Below are positions 49,341-61,161 of a stretch of DNA of 64,000 bases, piece after piece. A program made the translations under genes and the position numbers. Within the stretch, counting starts at the first letter, position 1; each line of letters begins with the position of its first letter. The notes beneath the pieces were generated by a model. It did not search any database and had not been told where the DNA came from. It saw only the letters and a list, made by a program, of their open reading frames with translations. Origin of the DNA: Hemileia vastatrix (Eukaryota; Basidiomycota; Pucciniomycetes; Pucciniales; Zaghouaniaceae); NCBI GenBank assembly GCA_030280995.1, contig JASXTE010000002.1, positions 2,344,001 to 2,408,000 on the forward strand, in the 5' to 3' direction.

Positions 49341-50098
49341 ATAACTAGTTTAGAGTCTTAGTGGACAGTGATAAATTAAAAGATTGAATTGAGTTATCCA
49401 AACAAGATTGACATTCCAGTTTAAAGTCTTGGTGGACCAAACATATAATCTATTGCCAGTTTATGGTCTTGGTGGACCAAAGATTGTTTAAATGCATAAA
49501 TAACTTGAAATATTCCTAAGTAAGGCCTAGGCTTGACCAAAGATTAAATAAACTTGATAATCCTGTTTAATGTCATAGTGGACCAAACATTTGATCAACA
49601 AGTAATCCAGTATAAGGCCATAGTGGACCAATGAATGTTGAATTATCCTGCAGATATTAATTTTCCAGTTTAAAGTCATAGTGGACTAAACAATGAATGA
49701 ACTACCAGTTTAAAGTTATGGTGGACCAAACATTTAATTGATAAGAAATCCAGTTTAAGGTCATGGTGGACCCAACAGCTTGATAACAGCCCAGTTTAAG
49801 GTCTTGGTGGACCTAACATTTGATAACACTCCAGTTTAAGGTCTTGGTGGACCTAACATTTGATTGATAAAAAAAATAAAAAAAATCGGTCTCCAAAAAT
49901 ATCCATAAAACCTTGAACATCCTTGAAATTCATTTTAAAGTCTTGAAGGACTAACAGCTCCAATATAAAATCTTTAATGACAGTCTTGAAAATTAGCCAG
50001 TTTAAAGTCTTGGAGGACTATCAGCTCCAAAATTTGTATAAAAAAACCTTAAAGAATGTTTTGAACAGTAACAAGTTTAAAGTCTTGGAGGACTAACA
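49341..50098. repeat. array of about 13 spaced copies of a 25-27 bp core
   Basis: Core CCAGTTTAAAGTCTTGGTGG followed by ACCAAAC, in direct orientation, with irregular spacing of about 40-100 bp. Core positions include 49412, 49452, 49561, 49606, 49664, 49704, 49749, 49790 and 49831; later ones read GTCTTGGAGGACTAACAGC. The last copy abuts the solo LTR at 50104. Conserved core with variable spacers is more like a binding-site array than a simple minisatellite. Confidence 0.75.
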
Positions 50099-50103
50099 GC
50101 TGT

Positions 50104-51279
50104 TGTCAGCCTAAATATCCTTAGGACTGAGTATTTCTTATGCTTAAAATAAGATAACCTTAACTAGATTAAGCTTATATCTTAAAAATAAGGTTAAAAT
50201 AATAATATATATTATTTTATTATATATATATATAATTATTATTCTATTATATAATTTATAATAGTTTAAATAGCTTATCCATGGCCTAATAATACTTATT
50301 AAGGTGTTAATGGAGTCATAATATACTTATCTTAAGTGATATGAAGTAATTATTGACATACATAAGCTTATATGTATACATAAATCTCATATTCAGTGAA
50401 ATATGCAGTATATTATGTATATTTAGGTATATAAGTGGGTTTTAGCCCTTTAATAGCCTATAACCTTTGTTTTTCTGCTTATTTTAGGTCATATGGACGA
50501 AATCAGTGGACTCACAACGCCTACAGAAGCATAGACACCTATATCAGGCGCATACACCCAGTTTGGACAACTAAAATTACTTCCTTGGATGGTTATTCAC
50601 GGATTTATGGGTTGGAAATATGTTTTTGGGTTAATATGGATGCTTGGGGATGTTATTGGGGGCTTGGACATTTTATTTGTTTCTTTATATGCTTTTAGTT
50701 TCATTAAATCTCTTTTTGATCTTTTATTTTACCTGTTTCTTTATGGTATCCGCTTTTATCTGGGTTTTCTATTTATGGTATGACTCTGTGTTATTATTAA
50801 TAGTGATGGAGGGTCCTTACTGGAGGTCTGGGTGTTGAAACTGCTTGAAGTGGACGCCATGGGGAGGTGATGGGCCCTCACAGTGCTGTAATTGCCGGGG
50901 ATAGCAGTGACATCATCTGGATTGAAGGTCTGTGCACTCCAGTGGATTTGGGTATAAGTAAGGAGGGATTTTGACGGTTTATTATAATCATTCAATTACT
51001 ACACTTCAAATAAACATTACACTACAATTATTAACATTCAGAAATATATTATAAAGCCCTTATAAATTGATATTATCTTTATAAAAGCTATAACTATATT
51101 TTATTCTTCTATTTTCCACCACTAGCACGCATTTAAATCCAAGTATTGTGAGTTAAATTTGAGTATAACTATTCTATTAGTCTTCCCCTGAGGTTTAATC
51201 ACTAAATCATTTATTAATAAGTAGTAGGACCATAAAATAACACTATTATATCATACCTATATACTAGACTGTACTGACA
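50104..51279 (+). repeat. solo LTR family A (1176 bp)
   Basis: TGTCAGCC... to ...GTACTGACA with perfect 5 bp target duplication GCTGT (50099-50103 and 51280-51284). Same length as the LTRs of element 2 and in opposite orientation to them. Confidence 0.95.
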
Positions 51280-51284
51280 GCTGT

Positions 51285-51656
51285 CTTGAAGTAAAATCCC
51301 ATAGGTATTGAGTTCCCCTAGACCCTGTTTCCTGTCTAAACTAAATGAATAAAACTAAAAAGAATAAAGACTGAAAAATAAAACTAAGAAATATAATAAT
51401 AATTTTGATTTAATTGATTATTTTATTTTATTTTTTTTATCATAATTATTATTATTATTATTTTTTTTTTATATTTATATTTTTATTTATTTTTATTTAT
51501 TTTTTTATTTTATATTTTTAGTTATTTTATTATTATTATTATTATTTATTTTTACCATTTAAAATAAAAGATTTTTTTTTTTAAAAAAGATAGTTTTGAA
51601 ATAAAGGTTAAAATTTAATTTTTAAAGAAAGATAAACAAATCACCACAGAAAAAAT
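51285..51656. repeat. AT simple-sequence stretch
   Basis: TTATTATTATT and long T runs between solo LTR A and repeat E. No gene. Confidence 0.6.
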
Positions 51657-54600
51657 GGGGGGGTATTGCTAGCAATACCCCTTGCTTGAACTCCGTTGAG
51701 CCACAAATCTATGCTTGAATTATGCACACATCATCACCATGTAGGAAATTGTTTGGCCTTACATTTAGTCAGAGATTTGTCACAAATTGTGCTCAAGATG
51801 AACCTACATTGATCACCGTTTGATCTTGTAAAATCCTAATTTGATCATCAGTTAAGCTCCCTTTGATCTCACTTTGATCTAACATAAGCTTTTGCATATC
51901 CAATATGTCAACTATTCACTTTCAAAAAGATTCGTAATGAATTTCACATAGAATATTAGAAATGAAACCAGTAATTTTGAGTAAATGTCTCATTAAAATG
52001 ATTAATCTACAACAAAATACCATCAAAATTCAATCTGATTACTGAAAACTTTGGTAAAATGACTAATAGATATTTAAATTGGAAAATAATATTCCATTTC
52101 TCAATTTCAAATTCAAAATATAAATCCTCGTTTGAAATGTGAATTTTGTAGATTCGTTGCCTTCCTATATTATGAGTAATATTTGAGGTATTTTACACCT
52201 TTGTAAATATGGTGTTGTGCTGCTAGAAATTATCTCTGTTTCAATTCAACTTTATTGAAGCTTGATTCCAGAATGATACATATTTTATAACTATTTTGAG
52301 AAAAAAGTCACTAGTAATGAATTTAGCCTTTTATCTGTCCTTTATTAAACCTCACTTAATCCTACTTAAATCCAAATTGACCCACAAAAACCTTATTTGG
52401 GATATTTTTTAGCCCAGGATGATTCAAGATTGGAGCAAAATATTATTTTAAATATCCAATATGCCTATTGATTGAATTTCTTCAAGCTTACTTTAAATTC
52501 ACATTAACATTAACTTTCACAGGAAATATTAAACACAAATCTTGAAAATATAGTATTTAAAATCAAAATAAATATAATATAATATGCTTACAACAAAATT
52601 TTCTTTCTGGATTAATTGAAACAAAAAATTGTTCATTTGTGAAAATAGAAAAAATACTATCCATCCTGAATTTAGAATTCATTTTTAAAAATTTAATGCC
52701 CCCTCACTTTCAAGTTTATCATGTATTTCGAAAATTATATTTTTAATAATTTTGTGAATAGTACACCTGAGATATAAACTTGGGGATATCAAAAACTAAA
52801 ACATCAGCAAATTGAAATGTTTTTTATTGTTATGAATGGAAATAATGATTGAAAAACACCATTAGAGCAAGTTTGATTTTGAATAATAGGCATACTTTCT
52901 CATGTAAATTTCAATAAACAAAAAGGATATATTTTGATGAAAGAATACTGATTTAGGTTCTCTTAAAATATTATTAACCATTTTTATGGAATATTAATCC
53001 ATGGTTATCATTCTTTATGATATTATCATAGAATTTTTTCCTTTTTTAATATAATGATTTTATATTGTGTGGTATGTAGGCTAAGACAAGTTTAAAAGAT
53101 TTATTGAAGATATATATACCAGAAACAGTATAATCTGTAGATTTATAACTATAACTTACTTTTCTGATGTTTTACATCATTGATAAGTAGCTCATGCATC
53201 ACACAAGTAAATAATTATAGTCTCTGGAAATAATTCCTTGTGAATTTCAAATTTTCTGTTATTCTTAAAATCATTACTCAAATAAACTAAAAATTTCTTC
53301 AAATATTGATTGAAAGAAGGAGTTACAAAATCTTATTTTGTAGTTATAAAAGTTTGAGTTATTTTTCATATTATCAATTATAATGAACATTTGTAAATTT
53401 TAACTTGAAAACTAGTGATCATAGAAAAGTAATACTGGAAGAATCAGATAAAAAGGGTGGAATAAAGTTATAGCACAACAGGAAATGATACAAAATTGTT
53501 GATTTTTATCTCATAAAATTCAACTTATTTTTAACATATTTTATCACCTTTAGATAATGTTTAGTGGATTTTAAAATTATTATAACAAGAAAACTTAACA
53601 ATGTTTTGATTTTTTTAACAAAAATAAATATTGTTAGATCATTTTTTTAAAAAATATGACTTATTTTTATGCTTTATCTACAATAGTTAGTAGTTCTTTT
53701 TTCTGAAATTACTTGTTTTGATATTCTATTTTTGAATTTTTTAAGAGACTTCATTGCATTAAAGTTTTGTAATAATTTTTCATTAAAGCATCATATTTTA
53801 AATCTAGAGAATTGGTTTTGAAATAATATATATTTTCATGTTAATTGACTCATTATTTTTGGATTGTTAAATTATGTTAAAATTGGGATTGCTTATTTCT
53901 AGTGAGTGTACATCATAGTTTGTTTTCAAATCAAAGATTAATAAATGATGAAATTCTGTAAAATTCTAAATATCTTTTAAACCTTTTTGATTTAAATAAT
54001 GTTTAATGTTATGTAATCATTCTATAAGTAGAACACAGTTAAAATCTGATAATGGTACATTGCTTTCAATTTCTAATACTAAAATTCTATTCTACTTGAA
54101 ACAATGTAAACTAAAGCTTGGTATCTCATAAGAAACTCACAATTTTCAAAAATCATATTTCCAACTTTTTAAACATGATACACATTAAAATATATTTTTA
54201 GAATAATTTCCTAATTAGTTTCAAATACTAGAAAATAATGACCTCAATTTATTTTAATACTTAAACCATTCTGATGAGTGAATTTCACAATCCTCTAAGT
54301 AACATATGGTTACCATTTATACACATATGCATGATTTCTCCTTTTGTTTAATTTTAGCTGAATCTAAAAAGTTAAATCACATGTTGAATATCATCTATAG
54401 ATAAACTTCTTATATTAGAAGCTAATATTTCATATAAGAAATTTGTTATTGAGTTTGGGAAACATTAATAAGTGTTGGGTATTATAATTGAGCCATTTAT
54501 TCAAGTAAATAAAAAAGGATGACCTTCTAAATATTTCATATATATATATATAATAAAAATTAATTATATAGTAGCATTTAACCATGTTTTTATACTAATG

Positions 54601-54790
54601 TCATATAAAAAAAGGGATTGAACTAAAACTTTCAGTAAAGAAAATAAAAATAAGATGAGTTAATATTCTTGTTTATATTCTCATATTTTTGAAATGGCTT
54701 ACTTAAGGGAGAAAATTATTTGGTTTTAGAGTACAAGAATTTCTAGATAAAAATCTTCACAATATAGTTTGACCCTCTCAAAAAGAAAAT
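51657..54790 (-). repeat. AT-rich repeat E, copy 3 (longest)
   Basis: Matches, in reverse complement, copy 2 (51657-52917) and copy 1 (52920-54790), with about 0.8 kb missing at the join near 52918. Begins at a perfect 22 bp palindrome at 51660-51681 (GGGGTATTGCT and its complement) after three more G. No coding frame beyond chance. A full copy would be at least 3.9 kb. Confidence 0.78.
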
Positions 54791-56710
54791 TCCTCAAATT
54801 TTACTATCAAATTTTATATATTTGTTAAGTAATAGAAAATGGAGTTGTGTCTTTGACAATGAAGCTTTAGAAAATGAAATAAATGATTTAAATTTATAAT
54901 ATAATTTTTGAAACAATAAATCATGTATTCAAAAAAAATTATATATCTTACAATCAAGATAACAGTATTAATTAAGCAACTCTAACAACTTTGGAAAGAA
55001 AACAAGAAAAAAATAATTAGTAAAATGCATAAGTTATTTTTAGAATTTAAGGAAACTTAATAGCTCTACCTGTAAACTAGCCTTAAAGCAGGTTTGGATT
55101 TAACATGTGGAAATTCATACATAGTACCCTTCCATCATTAGAGCAGAATAAAATTTATGTAGTTTTATTTTTTTAATTTATAATAGTATTTTTATTTTTG
55201 GCTTTTTCATTAGTATAACTATATATTTTTTAACTTTTTTGTTTTTCATAACATAAGTTCAAAGCTGCACATCACTACTTCAAGATGAAACTCCATATAA
55301 TGTAATCAATGAATGATATATTATAATGAATTTTACTAGAGACTTTTCAAAAATGGTGATTAAGAATACTTATTATAATTTTTTAAATTTTTATTATTAA
55401 TCTATCTCTTGAAAGGAGATGGCCATATCTCAATTTAATTAGTTTTTCCTCAGAAAAATTTATTCTTGATCTAAATAAAATTGCATCACTATTAACTAGA
55501 TGTTATTATACAATTTTAACAATTTTTTTATCTGAACATAGTTGAAAGTATGTATAAATTAAAGTGTTTCCACATAGTCTTTCTATTATCCCACCATTAT
55601 TTTCACATTTAGATTTCATTATAACTGTAAAATAAGTTTTTCAATAATTTTAATAATACCTTAATATTTAATAATTTTGTTACATAGTAGATTTTTTATC
55701 CTTTTTTTATATGAGGCTTATTATATAAACACTACTTTTAGATTTTATCCATTTTGATGTCTGATAATTTAAATTTTCATTTAACTACCCAAATTATATC
55801 AAAAATAATTCAAAAGTATATTTTTTTAATGTACTCTTTTTGATAAACTTATCATTTCTTATAGGTTATTCTTCAACTATTTATTGTAATTAATTACCCA
55901 CTCATTTATGGTCTGTTATTGTTGTTCATTACATACAGACAAAATAAGGATACTCTCATATTATATTGGAGTTTTAAATTAAAAAGTAAATACTAGTGGC
56001 TGGTATTAAATATGAAGTTGTTATAACTAAGTTGAACATTGATTAATTATTAAATGGCATTTTATATTACAAATTTTATTGAATGTATATAAAAATAACA
56101 CTCAAGAAATATATATAAGATATATATATAACCATTGTATATCAAAAATGAAGTACTTATCAACATGATCTTTTTAAATGATTTTCAAATTTACTTAAAG
56201 AGACATTAATATTACCGATTCAAATTTTATATCAAATATAACAATATTATTATTTCATTTTTAATTATTTTACAAAAAATTTGAGTTGCAAAGTAATTTA
56301 ATTCAGTATTTAATGAATGTTTTTGAAAAATATTTTTAAAAATAGAAATAACCCCTCACAAAAAAAAATATAATTTTTTTTACTTACAATTTGCACCATA
56401 TTTCTACCCTTAAAATATTTGTATTCTTCTAACAAAAATATTTTTTAAATAAATTTAAAATTTTTTTCATTATTCAATTACAAAATGTCAAATTTATAAT
56501 TTATTTTACCTTACTAAAAAATTTAGTTGAAAATTTAATTTTGTATTTCCAAAAAATAAACTTAAATTTCAAAAATTAAAAAAACAAAATTATAAATATA
56601 ATTATGAGAAAGAGGTAGATTAAATTTATAATATTCATATAAAAAAAATTCATATATTTTATGGTGTTTGAATTTTAAATTTAATGTATTAAAAAATAAT
56701 TATTAAATAA
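54791..56710. other. AT-rich DNA without identified features
   Basis: Extremely AT-rich, with poly-A/T runs. It may be the continuation of repeat E. Nothing coding is seen. Confidence 0.5.
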
Positions 56711-57407
56711 CCAAGCCAAATGAAATTGGCTTGGATTTTTGGTATCACTAGAACTTATTTTTTTTCTTATACTCACATTTTAATTTTTAATTTTTTTTTT
56801 TCTACATTTCTCATTTTTTTTTATGATTTTTAATGTTTTTAAGACCGAAGTTGCTTTCAAACAACTTCGGTCTAAGGTTTCTCTCACTTTCCCACCAGAT
56901 TGCACCTGGTAGGGAAAGTCGCTTCCATTTTAGAGACCAAAGTCCCTTGCAGGGACTTTGGTTTCTCTGTGTGCATTGCACAGCCAGAAAAAAACTGGCT
57001 GTGCAATGCACTGCATGCAGCACATGCAACACGCATGGCTGCTGCAAGTAATGCGCATTGCATGCAACGCGCGTTTCTGCTGAATGCAGCGCGCATTGCA
57101 CATGCTGCGCATATCTCATGCAGCTGACTTGATATCAGCTGCATGAAATATGGTAGTGATTGTGCAACGCGCGTTGCACACTGCTTTGGCCACCTCCAAG
57201 CCTAGTAAATTAGCTGGGAGGGTGGCAAACATTACAGCAAGCAATCGAAGTCGCTTTTAGCGACTTCGATTGCTTGAAAGAGACACTTCCAGCCAGGGGA
57301 AACCTGGATGGAAGTACTAAATTGCAATGTAAGGGACCCAAGCCAATTTCAAAGGCTTGGGTCATAAATTAAGGTTTCTAAAAAGCAGCCAGTATAAATC
57401 TGGCTGC
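56711..57407. repeat. cluster of about ten hairpins (GC-rich island)
   Basis: Inverted repeats with short loops: 56711-56734, 56842-56873 (12 bp stem), 56886-56919, 56937-56961 (10 bp), 56971-57011 (17 bp stem, A7 loop), 57116-57146 (12 bp), 57161-57180 (perfect palindrome TGTGCAACGCGCGTTGCACA), 57239-57275 (17 bp, 3-base loop), 57285-57315, 57335-57363, 57385-57407. Between them are TGCA/GCGC-rich stretches. Nearly the whole segment folds as a row of local stems on either strand. No coding role is supported. Confidence 0.85.
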
Positions 57408-58451
57408 AATAAAAAGTAAATTTTTTAAATAAAATACATAAAAAAATAAAAATTTGTTCAAATAAAATATACAACACACTTCAGACAGTAAGAAACAGCC
57501 TTCCATTGTTACACATAGAAACAAAATAAAATGTTTCTTTCATCAACATTGGCCATGTTTCAATATTTTGAACCAAGTAAGATCAGGAAAAAGGTCACGG
57601 CAAAAAAATTGCATAATTAAAAGTCTCCCAATTTAATATGGTGCGGAGGTCCATATTTTAGAAATAGGTGGTGCACATTATAGTTTCCTTTAAAAAAATT
57701 CAAAAATGAATTAATTTTGGCGCAATGTAAATTTAAATGTGATGAGTGTATGTTTTTTAGCTACGTGAAACATGGTAGCTAGAATTATGTGGCGTCAATT
57801 TTTTTTAGATGTGAAATTCAGTGTTCCACAAATGTGCATCTGTACAACATGCAGCCAAGTAAATTCTAGCTGGAATTAGTATATGCATAGGAAAATATGA
57901 TCATGCTGTGTACAGTGCCTTGGCAACATCATTCTTGGAATTTAGATGAAGTTTATCATATGTCTTGGAGAGCTGCATTTTTTTGAAAATGTGATCAGTG
58001 AAAATTCATGATATATACATCTGTTTGCCACCCAATTTATTTTTCCTTTCTCTTTCTCACTTACCTTTTTCAAAAATTATCAATCATATTTTTGCTTTAT
58101 CATTTTGAATTATTGGTACTATTTTCTTGACCTTATCTGATTACCGGTAAGCAAATTTTTCTTGCTATTGCATTTCATATCATTTTGGTTTGTTACACTT
58201 TTTTACACTTTTGACAAGTTAATCTAATGATTCTAATTCTGAATTTATTTTTATGGTATCTTTTACTGTACCCTTTCGATTTATTATAAAATAATTCTTT
58301 TTCAGTTAACTTAAAGTTTTTTTATTTGTTTGTCAATTTACTTTTCTTTATTCCTTATCAAAAATGTTCAATTTATTTATCTAACCATTTATTTTTTAAA
58401 ACAGTGATTATAAAATAAACTTTATAATTAATTTTGATCAATCAGCTACAA
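57408..58451. other. upstream region of the TET/JBP-like gene
   Basis: AT-rich; one further small hairpin AGCTAC/GTAGCT at 57759-57780. No gene seen. It presumably contains the promoter of the downstream gene; no clear TATA box identified. Confidence 0.4.
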
Positions 58452-60354
58452 ATGGAAGAAGATTTTATAGACATGTAAGTTCATGTTTTGCTTATCATTT
58501 TTCTATATTTCTTTAATACTTTCTCAACCATTATATTATTAATATGAAAAGTAAAACATCATCTCGTACTTGCTGAAAGCATACAGGATAATGTTTTGCT
58601 TTTCATAATAATAATTAGATTGTTTTTACTTTACCTTTAATTTATTGATTTTTAAGTTGTTTCAAAGTCTCGTACTTGCTGAAAGCATACAGGACAATGC
58701 TACAATTTAAAAATTAATAATTTATTGAAGTATAACTTTCTAAGTCAATATATTGATCAGAGCAAGATTTTTCATTTTATATATGTGGATATCATAATTC
58801 TGTAAATTTTTTAATATTACTAGTGTATTGGAGTTATACTTTCATTATATTATTAATATTAACTGTAGAGCAAAATCTCGTACTTGCTGAATGCATACAG
58901 GATAAAGCTATACTCTTTATATGTATAATTTAATAAAGTATACCTTTGAAACGCTTTCTTAATATTTGAAATAAAGAAAAAGTATATAAATTTACTAATA
59001 TGTAGATATGCTAACTTTTGTATTTCTAATATTGAAGATATGATAAAGTTAAAGGTATCATTGACTGATAATTGAAATTATGTTACTATTTTCTAATTTT
59101 TGATTTTTTTCTATTTTAAATCAAAATTGAATTCTCTTAGGATTGAACCATCAATGAGTAACGATTTGAAAAAAAAAACGGCCAGGGAAGAACTCTAACA
59201 ATAGGTGGGCGAAAGACATTTCTACTGGAATGAAATTTGTAAACGCTCTTGGAATGGATACAAACGGGAAGAAGCCACATTTCTATGCACGATTTTATGC
59301 AAATAATATGACAGATTGCAATAATTATTGCAATTTTTCTTCCTGGATGTAGTATTTATAAACCAAAAGGTGTCTTAATACCTAATGTTCTTGTGCAGAC
59401 TTTTGAAATTCATGAGCTCAAAGAACTAGATATGTTAGAAGCTACGGTGCGATGCATTAAGGATCTTTCTTACTGCAAAAATGAAATTAAAAATAATGGT
59501 TATCATCAAAGAGCTGGTGGTTTTGGAAAAATGTTTGGTGGTGGCTTTATTTTAGATAGAAAGAAATCTTTACATATTCGTAAGTATCACTTTTTTTAAT
59601 TTAAATACTGAATTTTTGAATGCTTTTCCTTGCAGATGAATACACTGATGATATTGTAAAAACGGATGAATATAAAAAACGAATGAAGAGGATTGCAATG
59701 TACTTTGAATATTTTTTTAAAAAAATATCATATGTAAAGTACAATGAGGCAACTAATCTTTGCGCAAAACTTGGTATTCCTGGATTTTCAAAAGTTTCTA
59801 GTGAAGAAGAGGGTGTACCGTTTGCTAGTAATTTAACTTGGACATCTGGAGGGAATGGTAATGGGTTCTCTAATGAGGTTCATCTCGATAAGGATGCAAG
59901 TGAGTATACTTTAGGAATATTTTTTCCTAAAGATACAGAAAAAAACACCATTCATATGAAGTATGATAAGACCCAACCACGACAAATAGGTGGAGAACTT
60001 ATGTTTCCCGAAATTCAAAGTAAAATCAACTTTGAAGAAACTAATGGAATAACAGTGACATTATGGCCTGCCAATCAACTAAGGCATTTTACCACAAGAT
60101 GTCATGAAATTTCTGGCTTCACTAGGATAGGTTCTTCTATTCAAATAAGCACTAGACTTTTTCATGCTATAGAAAAGCTTAATGTTTTTGATATTGATAT
60201 TTCAGAATACTTAGAAATTAAAAAAGAAAAATTTAGGTTAGAATATTTGATTAGTGCTTTTAGAGTTTTTTTGAAAAGAGATGACTTAATAGAGGAAGAA
60301 ATAGAATCAGCAAAGTATTATTTATCTAATGTTAAGACAAATCTAAAAATCTAG
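58452..60354 (+). pseudogene. TET/JBP-like 2OG-Fe(II) dioxygenase, two frameshifts
   Basis: Exon 1 58452-58474 (MEEDFID..), intron 58475-59140, exon 2 59141-59579, intron 59580-59635 (GTAAGT...TACTGA...TTGCAG), exon 3 59636-60354. The oxygenase fold is in exon 3: iron ligands H-x-D in EVHLDKDAS (His 59881-59883, Asp 59887-59889), a downstream His in LRHFTT (60085-60087), then FTRIGSSIQIS with a candidate 2-oxoglutarate Arg. This layout fits the TET/JBP-like family common in rusts and mushrooms, which oxidises methylated bases in nucleic acid (family knowledge; activity here unknown). Net +1 shifts occur at a run of ten A (about 59169-59178) and near 59325, so this copy looks decayed although the catalytic exon is intact. 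Confidence 0.78.
58562..58907 (+). repeat. three 32 bp direct repeats in intron 1
   Basis: TCTCGTACTTGCTGAAAGCA followed by TACAGGATAATG at 58562-58593, 58668-58699 and 58876-58907, with at most three differences. Spacings are 106 and 208 bp, close to 1:2. Each contains TACAG|G, which resembles a 3' splice site. Confidence 0.88.
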
Positions 60355-61161
60355 ATATATAAATATTAAAAATTTATATTATATATACACAACTTAATGC
60401 AAATTTAAGCATGATAAATACTGGGAGTAGCTGTAACATTTTCAGTTTTGATAATTATAGTATTATCTATTTTTTTTATTTGTGAAATAAAATAATTTTT
60501 TTTCATAATATTATAAGAAAATTTGATTTACTTTTGAGGAAATATATAAGTTGTGAAATCTTTAAATGTCATTTTTATTAAATTGGTAGCAAAGGTTCTA
60601 AAATAAAAAAAACTATAATAAAGAATTTGAAATATATTAGCCATAAAAATGTGCTTTTAATGCTACCAAATTAACTGTATAGTATTTTAGGTCAAACAGG
60701 CTTATTAATAAAAAAGTTAAAAATAAAGAGTTGAAGAAAGAATTTTGAATCAATATTAGATTAAATTGTATTTTTTTAAGAATGTACTCATTTAATTATT
60801 TAAATTGTTCTACTTCTGATTAAAAATGTTACAATCAATGAAAATATTTGTAATAATTAATAGATTATATACTATTAAAGGTAAAGTAACAAAACTAGAG
60901 CAGTTATCATATTTTTATATAAACAATAAAATATTTAAGATTTTAATACAAGTATTTGAAATCATATAAGTAGATTTTAAAATCTTTGTTATTGCTGGAC
61001 TTACAATAATTTTTTTTAATAATTAATTTAGAAAATCATGTCAAAGGTTACTTAATAAATTTCAAAGATGGTCACATTTTTGACGTATTTGAAGGAAAAT
61101 AACTTGAATAATACAAGATATATCATATAGACAGAACTTTATCTATTTAAATGTTGGAATA
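60355..61161. other. intergenic region between convergent genes
   Basis: AT-rich, no further features. It must hold the 3' ends of both genes. Confidence 0.5.

Noticed and set aside
56811..57144. Cys/His-rich open frames on both strands
   Set aside because: They are translations of the hairpin and TGCA repeats in five overlapping frames.
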